DNA from: Earliella scabrosa
Taxonomy: Eukaryota; Basidiomycota; Agaricomycetes; Polyporales; Polyporaceae
Assembly: GCA_022605405.1 (NCBI GenBank)
Contig: JABYQQ010000015.1
Span: 186,001-250,000 of the forward strand
Length of the DNA stretch: 64,000 nt
Direction of reading: 5' to 3'
In this document: positions 1 to 12,748 of the stretch, one piece after another
How positions within the stretch are numbered: the first letter of the stretch is position 1
Layout of the letters: the number at the start of each line of letters is the position of its first letter
Notes under the pieces: generated by a model
The model's input: only the letters and a program-made list of their open reading frames with translations
The model's database searches: none
Told to the model about the DNA's origin: nothing
Made by a program: the position numbers and the translations under genes

Positions 1-3000
1 CCCCATGTCCACCAGGGATGATGCATTGCAGGAGTAACGTCGTGGTCGGACGGAATGCAACAATCATGGTCTGACTTTCTATGCCTATAGGATGACATGC
101 CCGGCCTCGCGCACTTCTGCGAACATCTTTTGTTCCTGGTGCGTCACTTCATAGTCTCTCTACTCTGTCTGGACTTAACCAGGAGGTGGCCAGGGCACGG
201 AGCAATTTCCCAAAGAGAACGAGTACTCGGAGGTGTGTGGCCATTATCTATCACGCGAGTGCCGACTTACCTCACTCTCCTTGCTCGTAGTACCTCTCCA
301 AGAACAACGGCAGCTCCAATGCATATACCGGTACCTCCAACACGAACTATTATTTCAACGTCTCCACTTCGGCCTTGCATGGTGCACTTGAACGTTTCTC
401 AGCGTTCTTCCACTCTCCTCTCTTCGCGCCCTCGTGTACCATGCGCGAGCTGAACGCGGTGGACTCGGAGCACAAGAAGAACCATCAGAGTGATATCTGG
501 AGAATCTTCCAAACCAACAAGCACTTGAGCAAGGACGGGCATCCATGGCGCAAGTTCGGCTCTGGCAACAAGGACAGTCTGTTGAAGGTCGGCAAGGAGC
601 TTAAGGCGAAGAACCTGCTTAACGGTACCGGCGTCATGAAGAGTGCGGATGGTAGTTTGGCTCCCACACCGAACGACTCGAGGGCGCCGTCCCCCGCCCC
701 TTCGGTGAGTTCCACAAGCAGTGAACTTGAGGGCGATGGCGGCATCGTCGGTCGAGAAACACGTCGGAGACTGGTGGAATGGTGGAGTCAGGAATATTGC
801 GCTGGGAGGATGCGTTTATGTGTGGTCGGCAAAGGTGCGTGTCGTCAGTCATAGGAGGATTGCTCGCCCTGAGGTACATCGCAGAGTCCCTCGACGAGCT
901 TTCCGACATGGTGGCTACCCTCTTCTCCCCGATACCCAACCGAGGCAAGGAACCGCTGCACTTGATCTCCAAACATCCATTTGGGCCGAATGAGATGGGT
1001 GTGAGTGATATGACACCTGTACAATTGCGATGAACTCATCTCCCCTCTAGACCCTTGTTTCGGTACAGACAGTGATGTCTTTCCATGCTCTTGAGGTTAG
1101 CTTTCCTCTGCCGCATATCCCACCATTCTGGCGATACAAGCCCTCAGGCTTCATTGCACACTTCCTGGGACACGAAGGTCCCGGGTCCCTGCATTCGTAC
1201 CTGAAGCAGAAAGGTTGGATTACCGCATTGTCCGCTGGGCCTCAGAATCTCGCCAGAGGATTTGCGATGTTCAAGGTGACCTTGTACATGACGCCTCAAG
1301 GGTTCGGTAAGTGCTCATTGCTCGGTATTTTCCTCCGAAGCTGACCGCCATGTCGCGCCAGAGAACCACGAGACGCTTGTGCAGTCCATCTTCAAGTACA
1401 TCGCTCTTCTCAAGTCCTCAGAGTTCCCCTCGTGGATGCAACGGGAACGCAGCCTCATCAGCGCGACGCGCTTCCGGTTCGCCGAGAAGAGACGTCCCGA
1501 TGACTATGCGGTATGGGTTACGGAGCATATGGCCTGGCCTGTCCCTCGCGAACGCATCCTCAGCGCGCCACAACTCGTGCAAGAATGGGACGAGGACGAC
1601 CCGGATAACGGCGGTGAGAAGGAGATGCGCGACATACTCAACTCATTCACCATCGAGCGCTCGCGCACCGTGCTCATGGCGAAGGGAGAAGAGTTTGAAC
1701 GGATCAAGGGCAAGGACCTGGTCTGGGAGAAGGAGCCGTGGTACGGCACCCCGTATCACGTTGAGCGATTCAGCGGCGAGTTTGTCAGAAAGGCGAACGA
1801 GCCGAATGACCTCAATGAGCTCTTTTTGCCCGGTCCGAACGAGTTCATCCCGACGAATCTTGATGTCGAGAAGCGCGAAGTTGAGAAGGTGCGTCGATCT
1901 CACGTGTTATTGTTGATGCACCCTTCAACTCTATAACTTCGGCAGCCGTCGAAACGTCCGTATCTCATCCGGGAGACTCCGCTGAGCTCCTTGTGGCACA
2001 AGAAGGACGATCAGTTCTGGGTGCCGAAAGCACAGGTGATCATGGACATCCGCAGGTATGGTCATGTCGTGAGTCTTATACACACCAGGCTGATGGAAGC
2101 GCAGTTCGGTCTCGAACTCCTCCGCACGAGCATCGGTTATGACCAGGTATGTGCAACCGGTGATCATATGACGGCGTTGCACTGATCGTGTACGCAAAGG
2201 TTGTTCGCAGACCTTGTTACCGACTCGCTCACGGAATTCGCCTATGACGCCGACCTCGCAGGGTTGTCGTACAACTTCAGTCATCAGTCACTTGGCCTGT
2301 ACGTCTCGCTCAGCGGGTATAATGACAAGCTTCACCTGCTCGCGAAGACAGTGCTGGAGCGTGCGAAGAACCTTAAGGTTAATGCTGATAGGCTCGAGGT
2401 CATGAAGGATCAGGTAAGACCGTCATCATAGGAACGTGAGACAATGGCTTAATGAATGCATGATCTCTAGGCTAAACGGGAGTATGAGAATTATTTCCTG
2501 GGAGCGCCGTACCGTCTCGCGAACTACTACAATCGTTACCTGCTCTCCGAGCGGGAGTGGACCATGGATGAATTACTGGCTGAGGTGTCAAGTGCGTTCA
2601 TCATTGATTCAACTCGTACTCGGCTTGCTTAGCGCATGGATTCAAGCTGTCACGCCTGAGGAGGTTCAACAACACATCAACACGCTTCTCTCCAAGTTGC
2701 ATATGCGCATCGCCGTCATTGGTAACGTGTACAAAGATGTATGTTGAAGCCGCCCAACTAAGATGACTAGAACGAACGTACTCATTCTGCTCTCTAGGAA
2801 GCATGCAAATTAGCAGAGATGGCCGAGGGGGTATTGCAGGCTTCGCCGATGCCGGCAGACGAGCTATGGGACCTATCGCTCGTCCTTCCTTCTGGTTGGT
2901 ACTCTTTATTGGTATGCTATGATACCATCGTCTCTGACTCACTATCATAGGCTCCAACTACACCTGGTCCCTGCCTGTTCCCAACAAGAACGAAGCGAAC

Positions 3001-3970
3001 TCTTCTCTGACCTACTACATCAACCTGAGCAAGATCACGGACCCGCGTCGACAGGTCTTGACAGCGCTCATTGCACATATTCTCTCCGAGCCTGCTTTCG
3101 CGATCCTGCGAACGCGAGAACAGCTCGGGTATATCGTCAATGCCGCGCAATGGCAGCTGACTGGAGGCGGACAGTCTGGTATCGGCATCATCGTGCAGAG
3201 CGAGCGTGATCCACTCTACCTCGAGCAGCGTGTGGACGCGTTCTTGCGCGAGATGTATGGGAAGATCGAGGCTATGGAGGACGTGGAGTTTCAAGAGCAC
3301 AAGAGCGCGCTGCAGAAGCAATGGAGAGAGGCACCGAAGAATCTGAATGAGGAGATGAACAGATTCTGGACGCAGATTGAATGGGGTTATCTCAACTTCC
3401 ATCGCAGTGAGTCATTGTTGCTACGCCCGCCATCGTCGTGATGCTAAATTTCTTGTTTCAGGGGACATTGAGGCCGACCTTATCGAAAGCGTCACGAAGG
3501 ATGAAGTGCTAGCCCTGTTCAGGTTCCATGTTGACCCTTCGTCATCGGAGCGGTCCAAAGTCTCCGTGCACCTGAAGTCCCAGAAACCGCGCCCGGCCAA
3601 GATCAGCGTCGCAGCTATGGAAGCATTCGCGCAGAAGGTCGCCGAAAAGGGTTACGTGGTCGATGAGCAAGCATGGCGGGACGCGCTTGCTGCAGACGGC
3701 GACGCCGCACTGGACAAATTTGGCCAGTACTGGCGCGACACGCTCCTGGCACAGGCTGCGACGGTCCCTCCTCAGGTCGCGCAGAGCCTTACTGCTGAGG
3801 TGCCTGCGCTGCTGAAACAACACCCTGCGGCGGATGACAAGGAGGTTGTGGCCGTCGACGAGCGAGTTGTGTTCATTCAAGATCCCAAGGCATTCCGCGC
3901 CTCTCTTCCTGTGAACGAGCGGCCGCGACCGTTGGTAGAGTGGGGCGATCTTCCGACGTCGAGGTTTTGA
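1..3970 (+). CDS. STE23: Insulin-degrading-enzyme-like M16 metalloprotease, 5' partial
   Basis: Zinc metallopeptidase of the insulysin/Ste23 (M16A) family, which degrades small peptides in a closed chamber. The gene enters from the left edge. The inverted zinc motif HFCEH lies in a short exon at about 91-138, and the third ligand region ELNAVDSEHKKN follows near 445-480. About a dozen short introns separate the remaining exons. The C-terminal half shows the family signature REQLGYIV near 3115, and the protein ends SRF at the TGA of 3968-3970. A Ser/Pro-rich stretch at about 640-740 interrupts the first M16 domain between the zinc glutamate and the following helix. Family assignment is firm; the start and first exons lie outside the window. 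Confidence 0.93.
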
Positions 3971-4369
3971 TTAGCATACAATTGCTTTGGACTCTAGTGT
4001 GTATCCATAGAATGACCTGATTGTTACCGGTCGTATGGTCATTGTTCACGCGTGGCGGGTGACAATGTATGCTGTCGGGCAGGATCAGTCTGGGTGACGA
4101 CGGGAGAAAGCAGAGAGCAAGACAATTGAAGCGGACGGTGGAAGGAGCCAAATGGGGAGGTGTGGGAACGGACTGGGCGGGAGTCTGGGCATGTGGCAGC
4201 GTCCTTGGACTTCTACAACCAGCACATCCAGAAACCCATGCCACCACCGCGTATACCGCCTCACCATCCCTCCCTCGTCCTCCCTCACGCTCTGTAACAC
4301 TACCAGCAGCGAGCATATCCCGGCCGACACGACATTACACGTCCAAACGCGTGTATAACAACCCCTAGC
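3971..4369. other. Intergenic, no gene seen
   Basis: About 400 bases between the M16 protease stop and the start of the membrane-protein gene. Presumed 3' UTR of the first and promoter of the second. No conserved ORF, RNA gene or repeat was recognised. Confidence 0.6.
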
Positions 4370-7300
4370 ATGCCAAGTTCTACGCGCTACAGCCGGCCAT
4401 CGCTCTCGGGCAGCCCACCTCTGTCGACACCTGCATACTCGGTCTCGCACGCGACGACTGTGGGGCAGCAGAAACTTAATGTTGTCACGCGCGTAGCGAT
4501 CGAGGGACGCACTGACGATGCCCAGGAAGGCGCAGCGATCAAAATATACCTGAAGGTGAGTTCTCCTTGTCTCTATGACGCGCTGCGGGGTTGCAAGTCA
4601 ACTAGTGAATGCATATACTCAGCGTTACGTGCGCGCAGATATCGCTTCCTTTGGAGAATGTTACGCCAGGCGCGACGATACCGCTCTTCCCAGGTGCGTG
4701 CACACGCGCAATCGCGCTTCCGCGTCTCCTAACGACCTCGTGTAGAGGAGAATCTGAAGATTTTGGACTCGCAAGTCCACCCTCTGGATGCAAGCTCTGT
4801 GCCATATGCTTTCTCATCGACCACATCTCCTCTCCTGCATAAAGCTGCCCGCGCCCTCAACCTACCGAATCGCTCCTCGCAGCCCTATGTCTCCCTAGCT
4901 GGCAGCTCTTCGTCATCGGAGTCATTACCGCCCCTGGACGAGAGGTACACTGGTCAAATTCTCGTGAGCTCATACCATATATCCTATATACTACCCAAGG
5001 AGTTTCCGCGGAGGGAACTCGATACACGGGGCAAGCGACCGTCGACAGTAGCTCACTTTATGGCTGCTATCGATGTTATGGCACCGTACATATCAAAACC
5101 ACCCCATGCACCATTCCTAGTGAGCACAATAGTCATTGTCAGTTCCCACCACTTGTTGAGTGTCTATGAAGTTGTCTATCCCAGTGCCTCGTTGCCTCTC
5201 AAATCATATCCGACTGAAAATATCCCCTCCAAACACACCCAAGAAGGCGTCCTCGTCACTCGCATCATTGTCCTCCGCGGACGAAGACGGGGGAACTTGG
5301 GATCTCACCTCCGACCCTCATGTTACTCGGAATGCGTCTGGCCGGCTGTCGCGCACCCATTCCTACAACAACTTTGCGGACGACGAATCCAGTGATGCTT
5401 CCACGTCGGCAGGTTTCCCCGATGGATGTGGTATACAGGGCTCCTTCCCGAGCACAGAACGGATACGTATTCGTTGGGCACGACCCATGAAGCCTAACGA
5501 ACAGCCGCAGACCAGTGACGGCCGTCGTCGTGTCGGAATTAGGGAGGTCAAGGGAGACATGAGCTGCACGGTGCTTGGAGCGAGCAAGGGGAAGGACCGC
5601 GACCGCTCAGAGGGGATCGTAATGCGTGTCCAATACGAAGCCACATGCAAGGGTATCTTTTTCCCCGGCGTCGCCACTCTGCTAGGATTTGACGTCGGCC
5701 TCGACGCCGGTGATTGCGACGTCACATGGGTCCCTGGCATGGAGTCTAAATGGTCCATCAGTGGAGGAGTTGGGTTCACCGGGTACGCAGTAGGCCCACC
5801 CCCGACCCCACCTCTATCGCGGCAATCGTCTGTGGAGAACCCATCCATCTATGTCCTCCCTTCTTCTCCAGATTCCCGTGGTATCGTCAACGGTCGACCT
5901 GTCCGTCACGATTCATCATCGTCGACTTCTTCGCTACTCAGGGCTCCTCTTCCTGCGCAGAATGTCCCCGACTACTCCTTTGAAAGCTCTCCAGCATCAA
6001 CACCCATATCTTCCCTGGCTTCACTGCCCCTGCCCTCAAGTCCGGAACGTGATCGGCGGAGTCGGGCGTCGTCTATGAACGGCCGGTACATGGACATGGA
6101 TACAGACAACGACGACGACGAGAACGCGGCTCGCCCGCCCAAGGTCCCTATCACGATTCACTTGAATATGAACGATCTCCTTCCTCCCTCGAGACACGAT
6201 CTCAAGTTCAGCATCAGTGGAACCGTGCTGGTGAAGCCCCGAACTCCAGTGCTCCGGAGATACAACTCTTCTCCAAATGCGTCGCTTAACCCCTCTGATA
6301 ATGAAGAGGAATCGGGGGTGCTGGTGGTCCCGCGCTTCCGCGTCTTGCATGGTGATCGGGAATACACATCCTGTACAGTTCGAAATGATGCCACCGACGC
6401 GACCCTGGACGTGTACAACTCACACGGCAGCATCCACGACGCTCAAACTCGCAAGACCGTCCTCCAGCGTGGCGGGAGCATCAAGTGCGGACACGATAGC
6501 ATACGAGTTGCCCTGCGTTCGATCAAGCGGTCGCAGTCGCCGCCTCGCGGGAGGGATGCCAGCATGGATGTGTCACACTCCCGGTTATCACGAAGTCGCC
6601 CTCGAACACCGAATGGTGACTCCCATCGGGGCAATCGGGACATCTCTCCGTCGATGTTGCGCCAGTCGTTCTTCGCGTCCACTCTGCGCACGCCTATCCG
6701 CAGAGACGGGCCTTTGATGATTCCTCACGTCAGCACCACGATCACACCTCTGCTGAGCTCCTCTGCCCCACCGAAATACGCCGTTCGCGTCAATCTCCCA
6801 GCGCCATCTGATGAGGACATGGAATGGCTCGAGTTTGGCCTCGCGTTGCCACACACGCAGAGCGACGCTGCCTCTCGCGGTTCACCGAAGGTCGAAGTGG
6901 CCAGCGCCAGCATTGAGGGCGTGCCGGTCCGAGTCCTCACCGGTGCCGCAGTCAAGCCCGAGGCGAATGGGAGTTCAATGCCTTTTGGTGAGGCGAGCGG
7001 CAAGGACTGGATCACCTGGGTCAAAGTGCACGTCGGGGATGCCGGAGGTGGCAAGGTCGAGGTCCTCTACCTTGTCACAGCTGCCGATGCTTCATCGGAC
7101 GAGAAGAGCAAGACATGGGCACTACGGCCTGCGGTCCTCAACACCTTGCTCCCAACTTTCCCACTGCCTGTCGGAGAATTCGAAGTGAATATACCGGCGC
7201 AAACTGGTATGGTTGTGTTTTCAGTTTTCCTGTGCGGGTCACTAAGATATCGTGTCGCAGGCTATGATGTCGTACTATCTGAGACGAACCTGGCTCATGA

Positions 7301-8003
7301 ACAAACGTCCGCAGCGGGCCTGAAAATGGTCCATTACTCAATGGTCGATTTCTTCTACCCACGACTTGTTCTGACATTTGTTCCCTCCTCGTCGGCGATA
7401 TCCCCTGCCCGACTGCGCGCGGTCTGGAGCTGGCCACAGCTCCTCATCGCCGTACTCTTAACCATCACCTGTCTCTTCCTTTTCATCAATCTGCGCCAGA
7501 CGCAGGCGCAGCTCGCCGAAGCGCTCAGATCTGCCAACTCAATCGCGCGCGACTTACCTCCCGACATCCCCATTCGGGAGCACGACGCGGTCCAGACGGT
7601 CACCATCACATCGACAGCTACCGTTACGGCCGGGGCGAATCCATCGCGATGGTACCACTCCGCGCAGCAATCGCACCAGCAATCCGCTGCGATTTCTGCT
7701 GATGAGGCCGCACCTCCCTCGCCATCGCCCCCGTCAGACGCCCCCACGCCGACGGCCGTGACGCAGCTTCCAACGATCACGCCCACACCGCTGGGCGCGC
7801 CTGACTCAGAGAAGTCGCTCGTTCAATCATACTTCTCCTTCCCGAGCTTCCAGTCCCTACGCCTGGAGTTCTCGTCGATCGAGTTCCCCGAGATCCGCCT
7901 CCCCAAGAGCGCGAATGCGACCCTGCATTCCCTGCTCGCTTCGATCGGCGTTGTATACAACCTCTACCAAAAACTCGTGAACTACCCCCTGGACCCTCCG
8001 TGA
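4370..8003 (+). CDS. Unrecognised large protein with one C-terminal membrane segment
   Basis: I do not recognise a family. The start MPSSTRYSRPSLSGSP is followed by a clean first exon (to 4555, donor GTGAGT) and a second (4639-4693). Junctions between about 4944 and 5184 are uncertain; introns near 4964-5013 and at 5120-5184 give a consistent frame. The long last part is rich in Ser/Pro/Arg/Asp low-complexity segments around conserved-looking beta-rich blocks. One hydrophobic helix at about 7435-7490 (LLIAVLLTITCLFLFINL) is followed by a coiled-coil-like stretch and a Pro/Thr-rich tail. A 54 nt GT-AG intron at 7207-7260 is a multiple of three and stop-free, so it may be retained. There is no obvious N-terminal signal peptide, so a tail-anchor-like or internal-anchor topology is possible. 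Probably basidiomycete-specific. Confidence 0.75.
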
Positions 8004-8473
8004 TGCCGCTCATGTTGCTGACGATCTACTGAAATGATATGTACACTCCTCACTCACGTACTACTAACCTCACCCGCCCCATGCTATGTATGAAGTTATT
8101 GTTCCGTTATTTCTACCACGCCGTCCACCGTAGAATTGGTATACCATAATCGGGATGACAGTACGACGACCGATGCTCTCGTAGATAATCATGTACGACC
8201 TGGAACTCAATACTCACAGCCCAATTTACTGTACTTAATTCGCCTCGCGCGTCCGCCGGCTATTATCGGACATGGCTGATATGACCGTCGAGGACGGAGC
8301 GCCATTTGGGGATCTCGGGATCAGGATGAGCGGCATGCAATCTTTGTTTCAAGGACGAGATGCGGGAGCAAACATGATGCTAGAAGTACAAGGGGCCAAT
8401 TGGGGGCCAATCAGACAAACCTAAACCGAGAGCGTGCAGTCCTTCCCAATGAGACAAGGGCGCCACCGCCACT
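8004..8473. other. Convergent intergenic region
   Basis: Lies between two convergent stop codons and should hold the two 3' UTRs. Nothing else was recognised. Confidence 0.6.
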
Positions 8474-10768
8474 CTACCGCGCCCAGTCGCTGTGCGTCAG
8501 GAGGTTTGCGATATACTTCGCCTCCTCCCGGTAATTCAGAGGTAGGATGCGCGAAATCGCGTAGCGCACGCGCGTTTGATCCTGTTGCAAATATCGAGGG
8601 GTTAGTAGATGTTATATGCGAGAGCAATGAACGCCACACGGACGTTGTATGTATCCTGCCGTGCTCTGCACGCGAAGTTGTAGGTCGTGCCAATCGCGCG
8701 CTCAACAACCTGATTGAATTGGGTGTCATCGCGCTCCTGTGGGTGTCGGTGAGCACCCGTTGCGTGGACGATCGGCACGACGAGACGCTTACCCTGATTT
8801 CAACGAGCTCGTCGGCGCTCATTCCGAAAACCACCCGGCCGACGTCGTTGAAACCTTGGAACCACGCCTGGCCAGAGTAGTCCGACACAGCCATCGGGAC
8901 AATGTACCTGTTATGGTTTCGATCAGTGGCACAGAACTCGCAGCGAAGAGATGCGCGCAGACGAACCTGTGTTCGGGCTTCTCGTACGACTGGTCGCACT
9001 TCTCACACCTCCAGGTGTCCCCCATCTGGAGGACTTTCCTGTTGCACCCAACGGTAGGGCAGGCAGGATACGCGATGTTGTCGGTCTTGATGTGCATGAT
9101 GGTCGCCCGCGCGGAGAACGTCTCAGCCTTGTCAGACATGCCGATGTCCAGTGCCTTGACCTCATTGAGATTCCGGATCTCTGCACGATCGAAGGTGACG
9201 CCGCCACCCGATTGCATGGTACTGGTGTGCGCCTGGAACGTCTGTTCGGTGCCTGCTGCATCGAACCAGCCACGCAGAGCATGGGCCTCCGGGATGTCGG
9301 GATTGATGTGCATCGTACTAGAGCTCATCATCGAGAGGGAGCGACCTGCATCAGACATTGAGCGCACGATTCATGTGGGACAGAGAGCATAGTATCTACC
9401 TTGGAAGTCTCCGACCTTTGCGCCTTTGAAAGCTATCACTGGTTGATCCGTAGCTTCGAACTGCTCAGCCTGTTTGCCCCATAGCGTGACCCGAACTGAG
9501 TAACCCGAACGGTCAACAACAGTCAACTCCCGTTTGTTGATCTGTGTGTGTGTAGTTGTTCGTAAGATTGACATATCAAAACCCACAAGTGCTCAGCAAT
9601 TGACTCACGACTTTGTTGGTGGCCTTGGAGGTGATTGACGTAAGATCGTCCACATCCTTGACGACCCCGATAATATCTACAGGCCAGTGAACACCTGAGC
9701 ACAACACATCAAGGAGACCACGCACCACAGGTGGAGTCTTTCTCTATCTCCTGCAAGTTCGCAATGGTCACGAAGTTGAACTTGATTGTCGGCACGTCAG
9801 TCACGTCGTGACACTATATCTCATCTGTCAGCATAGTCAAAGAGAAAGACGCAAACAACGCGCCTCTTCGATCTCAGTGTTGCGCTCCAAGGTCAATTCG
9901 TACTCGTTGTTAACGTTAGAGAACTTCTTCTTGGCCAAATTGACCTTCGCCTTCGAGATCAGGTAGACCTTGCCCTCTTGGAGACGTTCGTAGAAGTCGT
10001 CGACGGCCGCATTAAAGCCAGTAGCTCTGATTTCCCCGCTGTCGTCCATCAGAGTGACGTTAAAGAGCTTCCCTTCGCCACGCTGATTCGACCATGTCCG
10101 GATGTCTGACTTCTGCGTGACTCGGGCCTTGATCGTCCAGTGGTTTTGATAGGGGCTAAGGCTCTCAATGGGATACACAGCGGCGGCACGACCGCTGCGG
10201 TTAGCCTGTGTTTGCTGACGTGCGGGCTGCGGCGCTGGAGCGGGAGCGGGAGCAGGAGTAGGCTTGGTCGATGTTGACGGGCCAGGAGTGTCCGCAGCAG
10301 CAGGGGTGCCGGCGTCACCGCCCTTCTGTGGGATGGGGCCAGGGTTACCCATTTTCTCAGCTCCTTTCTCCAAAACACGCAATGCGAGGATGATCAGGAG
10401 GCTAAGCAGAGAATGGTTGTGAGAGTCAGATGCATGTCCAGACGCGTGAATGAGTCCACATACCGCTTGCCCTGTACGAGATTACAGGTGAATTTCTCAA
10501 TCACAGCAATGGCCCCCTTGGTGATGATCTCTTCCTCTACAAGATTGTTGAGCTGCGTTGCCAGCATGGACTGGAGGAAATGGACTCCATCGGAGACGAT
10601 CACGCGATACCGGTCGACGTTGTTGCCGTTGCCGCCCGGAGGGACTTTCTTGAAGGAAAGTAGCTGAAGAGTGGGCTGAGAGTGGAAAAGAGCCTCAGCG
10701 TTAGGATCGTTTTCTGATTGACTGAGACGAAGGCATGCGCCGGCAGTGAGCACAGGACGAGCGGTCAT
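8474..10768 (-). CDS. RFA1: Replication protein A large subunit (RPA70)
   Basis: Binds single-stranded DNA in replication, repair and recombination as the large subunit of the RPA trimer. Order seen: N-terminal OB fold ([19 protein letters not shown]), a Pro/Ala/Gln linker, DBD-A ([20 protein letters not shown]), DBD-B ([20 protein letters not shown]), and DBD-C with its zinc ribbon, in which CPTVGC is followed by CEKC near 8985-9065. The C-terminus [18 protein letters not shown] ends at the TAG complement of 8474-8476. The MTARP start is preferred over an upstream in-frame ATG because RPA70 begins at this point. Several short introns. Three ACGCGT boxes lie immediately upstream. Assignment is very secure; the last two introns are read by eye. 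Confidence 0.95.
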
Positions 10769-10785
10769 GGTGGTAAAGAGAGAAG

Positions 10786-10831
10786 ACGCGTCGCGCATCG
10801 AGGCCAGACGCGTCTGCTTATGTGTACGCGT
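10786..10831 (-). promoter_or_regulatory. Cluster of three MluI cell-cycle boxes (ACGCGT) upstream of RPA1
   Basis: ACGCGT occurs at 10786-10791, 10808-10813 and 10826-10831, that is 18-63 bases before the RPA1 ATG. In yeasts this palindrome is the MCB site bound by MBF, which drives G1/S transcription of replication genes. The sequence shows the motif; MBF binding is inference. Confidence 0.6.
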
Positions 10832-11186
10832 TCATGACGTAAGCAGGTCCAGATCGGGACGTGTGTGGCGAGTCGCGCGCTCAATCCACTATCTTCTTCC
10901 TCACCGGCGACGTCGATGTTGCGAGCCTTCCTTCTCATGCTTCTGTGGGATACACATAACATAGGCAACTACATTAGTCGAATCCTACACGAGTACACGG
11001 CGCATCTATCAGTGTCTGGCCCTATTACAACTGCAAACTATGCTACACATCTAGGACGTCAAGAAAATATGGAATGAAGCGACTATAGGAACAACTAGGG
11101 TAAGCATGCGAGGGACGAAATCTATCTAGGAGACTACTAATCTATCAAGCATTCTGGCGTGTGCTCTAGAGTACCCTTGAACGTCT
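10832..11186. other. Intergenic between RPA1 promoter and IDO 3' end
   Basis: Contains the distal RPA1 promoter and the 3' UTR of the dioxygenase gene. No additional gene was recognised. Confidence 0.55.
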
Positions 11187-12631
11187 TCACTCGTTCTGCA
11201 ACATTGTGCGCTTCGTCGCGTCGCGGCCCGCCTTCAACAGGATGGAGACGGGGTTACCGCCGGTGCCCTTTGCACGGCTCTCTGCCGCCTCTGGGCTGAT
11301 GTCTGGCATGCCCATCGAGGCAGGCGGGGTGGTCCTTGCCTGGGAGATGATGAAGAGCGTTCCGATACGGATGTGGATGTCGCGGAACTTCTTCAACGCG
11401 TCTACAGTTGCGTTGTAGTGGTCGCGCAGCGCAGGCGTGCGGAGGACGAGGTCGCGTACGTGACGCCTCTGCAGCTGCGTGAGATACTCGCGATGCTCGC
11501 TGGGCATGTACCGACGCATCTTCTCCATGAAGCTGGTGTCCGCTTGACGGTTCTCCGCGTTCGGTGCTGGCTGCCGCGACTGCCGGAGGGCATGGTCGAC
11601 GTCAAGGAACGCGTCAAGGGCATGCATGACCGAGCTTTGTCCCGCGGACGCGCCACCGAGGTCGAACGTCGTGGGCGGGACCCCCTCGAAGACCCACGGC
11701 GCGGCGGCACCAGAGCCGTTCCACCAGGGCCGAACGACCCAGTAGAAGGTGTGGGGATCGACGGACTTGCTGACATCACCGGGAGACATGATGATAGTGA
11801 GCTCGTTGATGATCTTGACGAGCAGCTCGAAGTCGCGCTTCAGCGCGGCGATCATCGATGGCTGTAGCTGATTCTGGCAGGGCATGTTCAAGACGCGCTC
11901 GAAGATCCGCAACATCTCTACGCCCTTGAGCTCCGCCGCGGCGGACAACAGGTAGAAGTTGTTCTCCGTGTCGGTTCCGGAAAAGAGGTTGACGTAGCGC
12001 ATGTTCTTCAGCGACAACGGCTGCTCCGGGTTGATGTACTCCCAGTTCCAGAGGACGATGTCTGCAAAGGTCAAAACTGGCGGGAGTTTGACCTTGAGCG
12101 AGACTGCTACAAGGGGAACGGCGAGCGGCTTTGGAATGATGATCTGGCCTGTGCTCTGCGAGGGGGGAAGGGAGTGGATGTAGAAATGCTGGAGGCAGGT
12201 GAGGACGTGGTGGGCCCTGCGAAGGACGCAGAGCTTGTCGCCCAGCTTCTTGACATCGAGCAACGGCCACTGTACATGTGCACGGTGAGTCGCCTGAAAA
12301 TAGTGTCATGGCATGCGTTGACGCTCACCGTCCTCAGGCGCTGCCGCCACTGCTCGCCCAGGGCGCACTTGGCCGCTGCCTCTGGTCCGTGATCAACCCC
12401 AAGCTTCAGCACGCTGCGCGCCTCCACCAAGGCCCTCTCCCACAACTCGAACTCGCCCTTGAGGGCCTGGTATGGTTGCGAGGGGAAGAAACCCGTGTCG
12501 GGATCCACATCGTACAGTCTGCCGCTGAATATCTCCGGAACCGCTGGTCGTTCAGGACGTGCAGTGCGGGACGTCAGGTCCACGCTGTCGAAGAGACGAC
12601 CCATCATGTGCACAGGAGAAGAGACGTTCAT
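11187..12631 (-). CDS. Indoleamine 2,3-dioxygenase family protein
   Basis: Heme dioxygenase family that opens the indole ring of tryptophan to N-formylkynurenine, the first step toward kynurenine and NAD+ in fungi. Two exons (12631-12329 and 12269-11187) with a 59 nt intron give 461 residues. Family marks are PWWNGSGAAAPWVFEGV, the GGASAGQSSVMHALD segment, MRRYMPSEHREYL, and FRDIHIRIG, which carries the likely proximal heme histidine. Fungi often carry several IDO paralogues, some with little activity on tryptophan, so the exact substrate is open. A TATA-like element lies about 107 bases upstream of the ATG. Confidence 0.93.
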
Positions 12632-12737
12632 GGCTGCGATGATACGAAGAGAGTAGTGTAGGTGAAGGCAGAATGAGAACCCAGAGGAGGCCCGGTGAGT
12701 GTGTTTCGGATGCTGGTTCCATGCTCGACGTCCAGGC

Positions 12738-12748
12738 TTATATATATA
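12738..12748 (-). promoter_or_regulatory. TATA box of the IDO-family gene
   Basis: The minus strand reads AGTATATATATAAG about 107 bases before the start codon, a position compatible with a fungal core promoter. Confidence 0.5.

Noticed and set aside
4045..4055. Isolated ACGCGT hexamers elsewhere (for example 4048, 31541, 37661, 41210, 42128, 56377)
   Set aside because: About 16 are expected by chance in 64 kb of this composition; only the triple cluster at RPA1 was kept as a strong signal.
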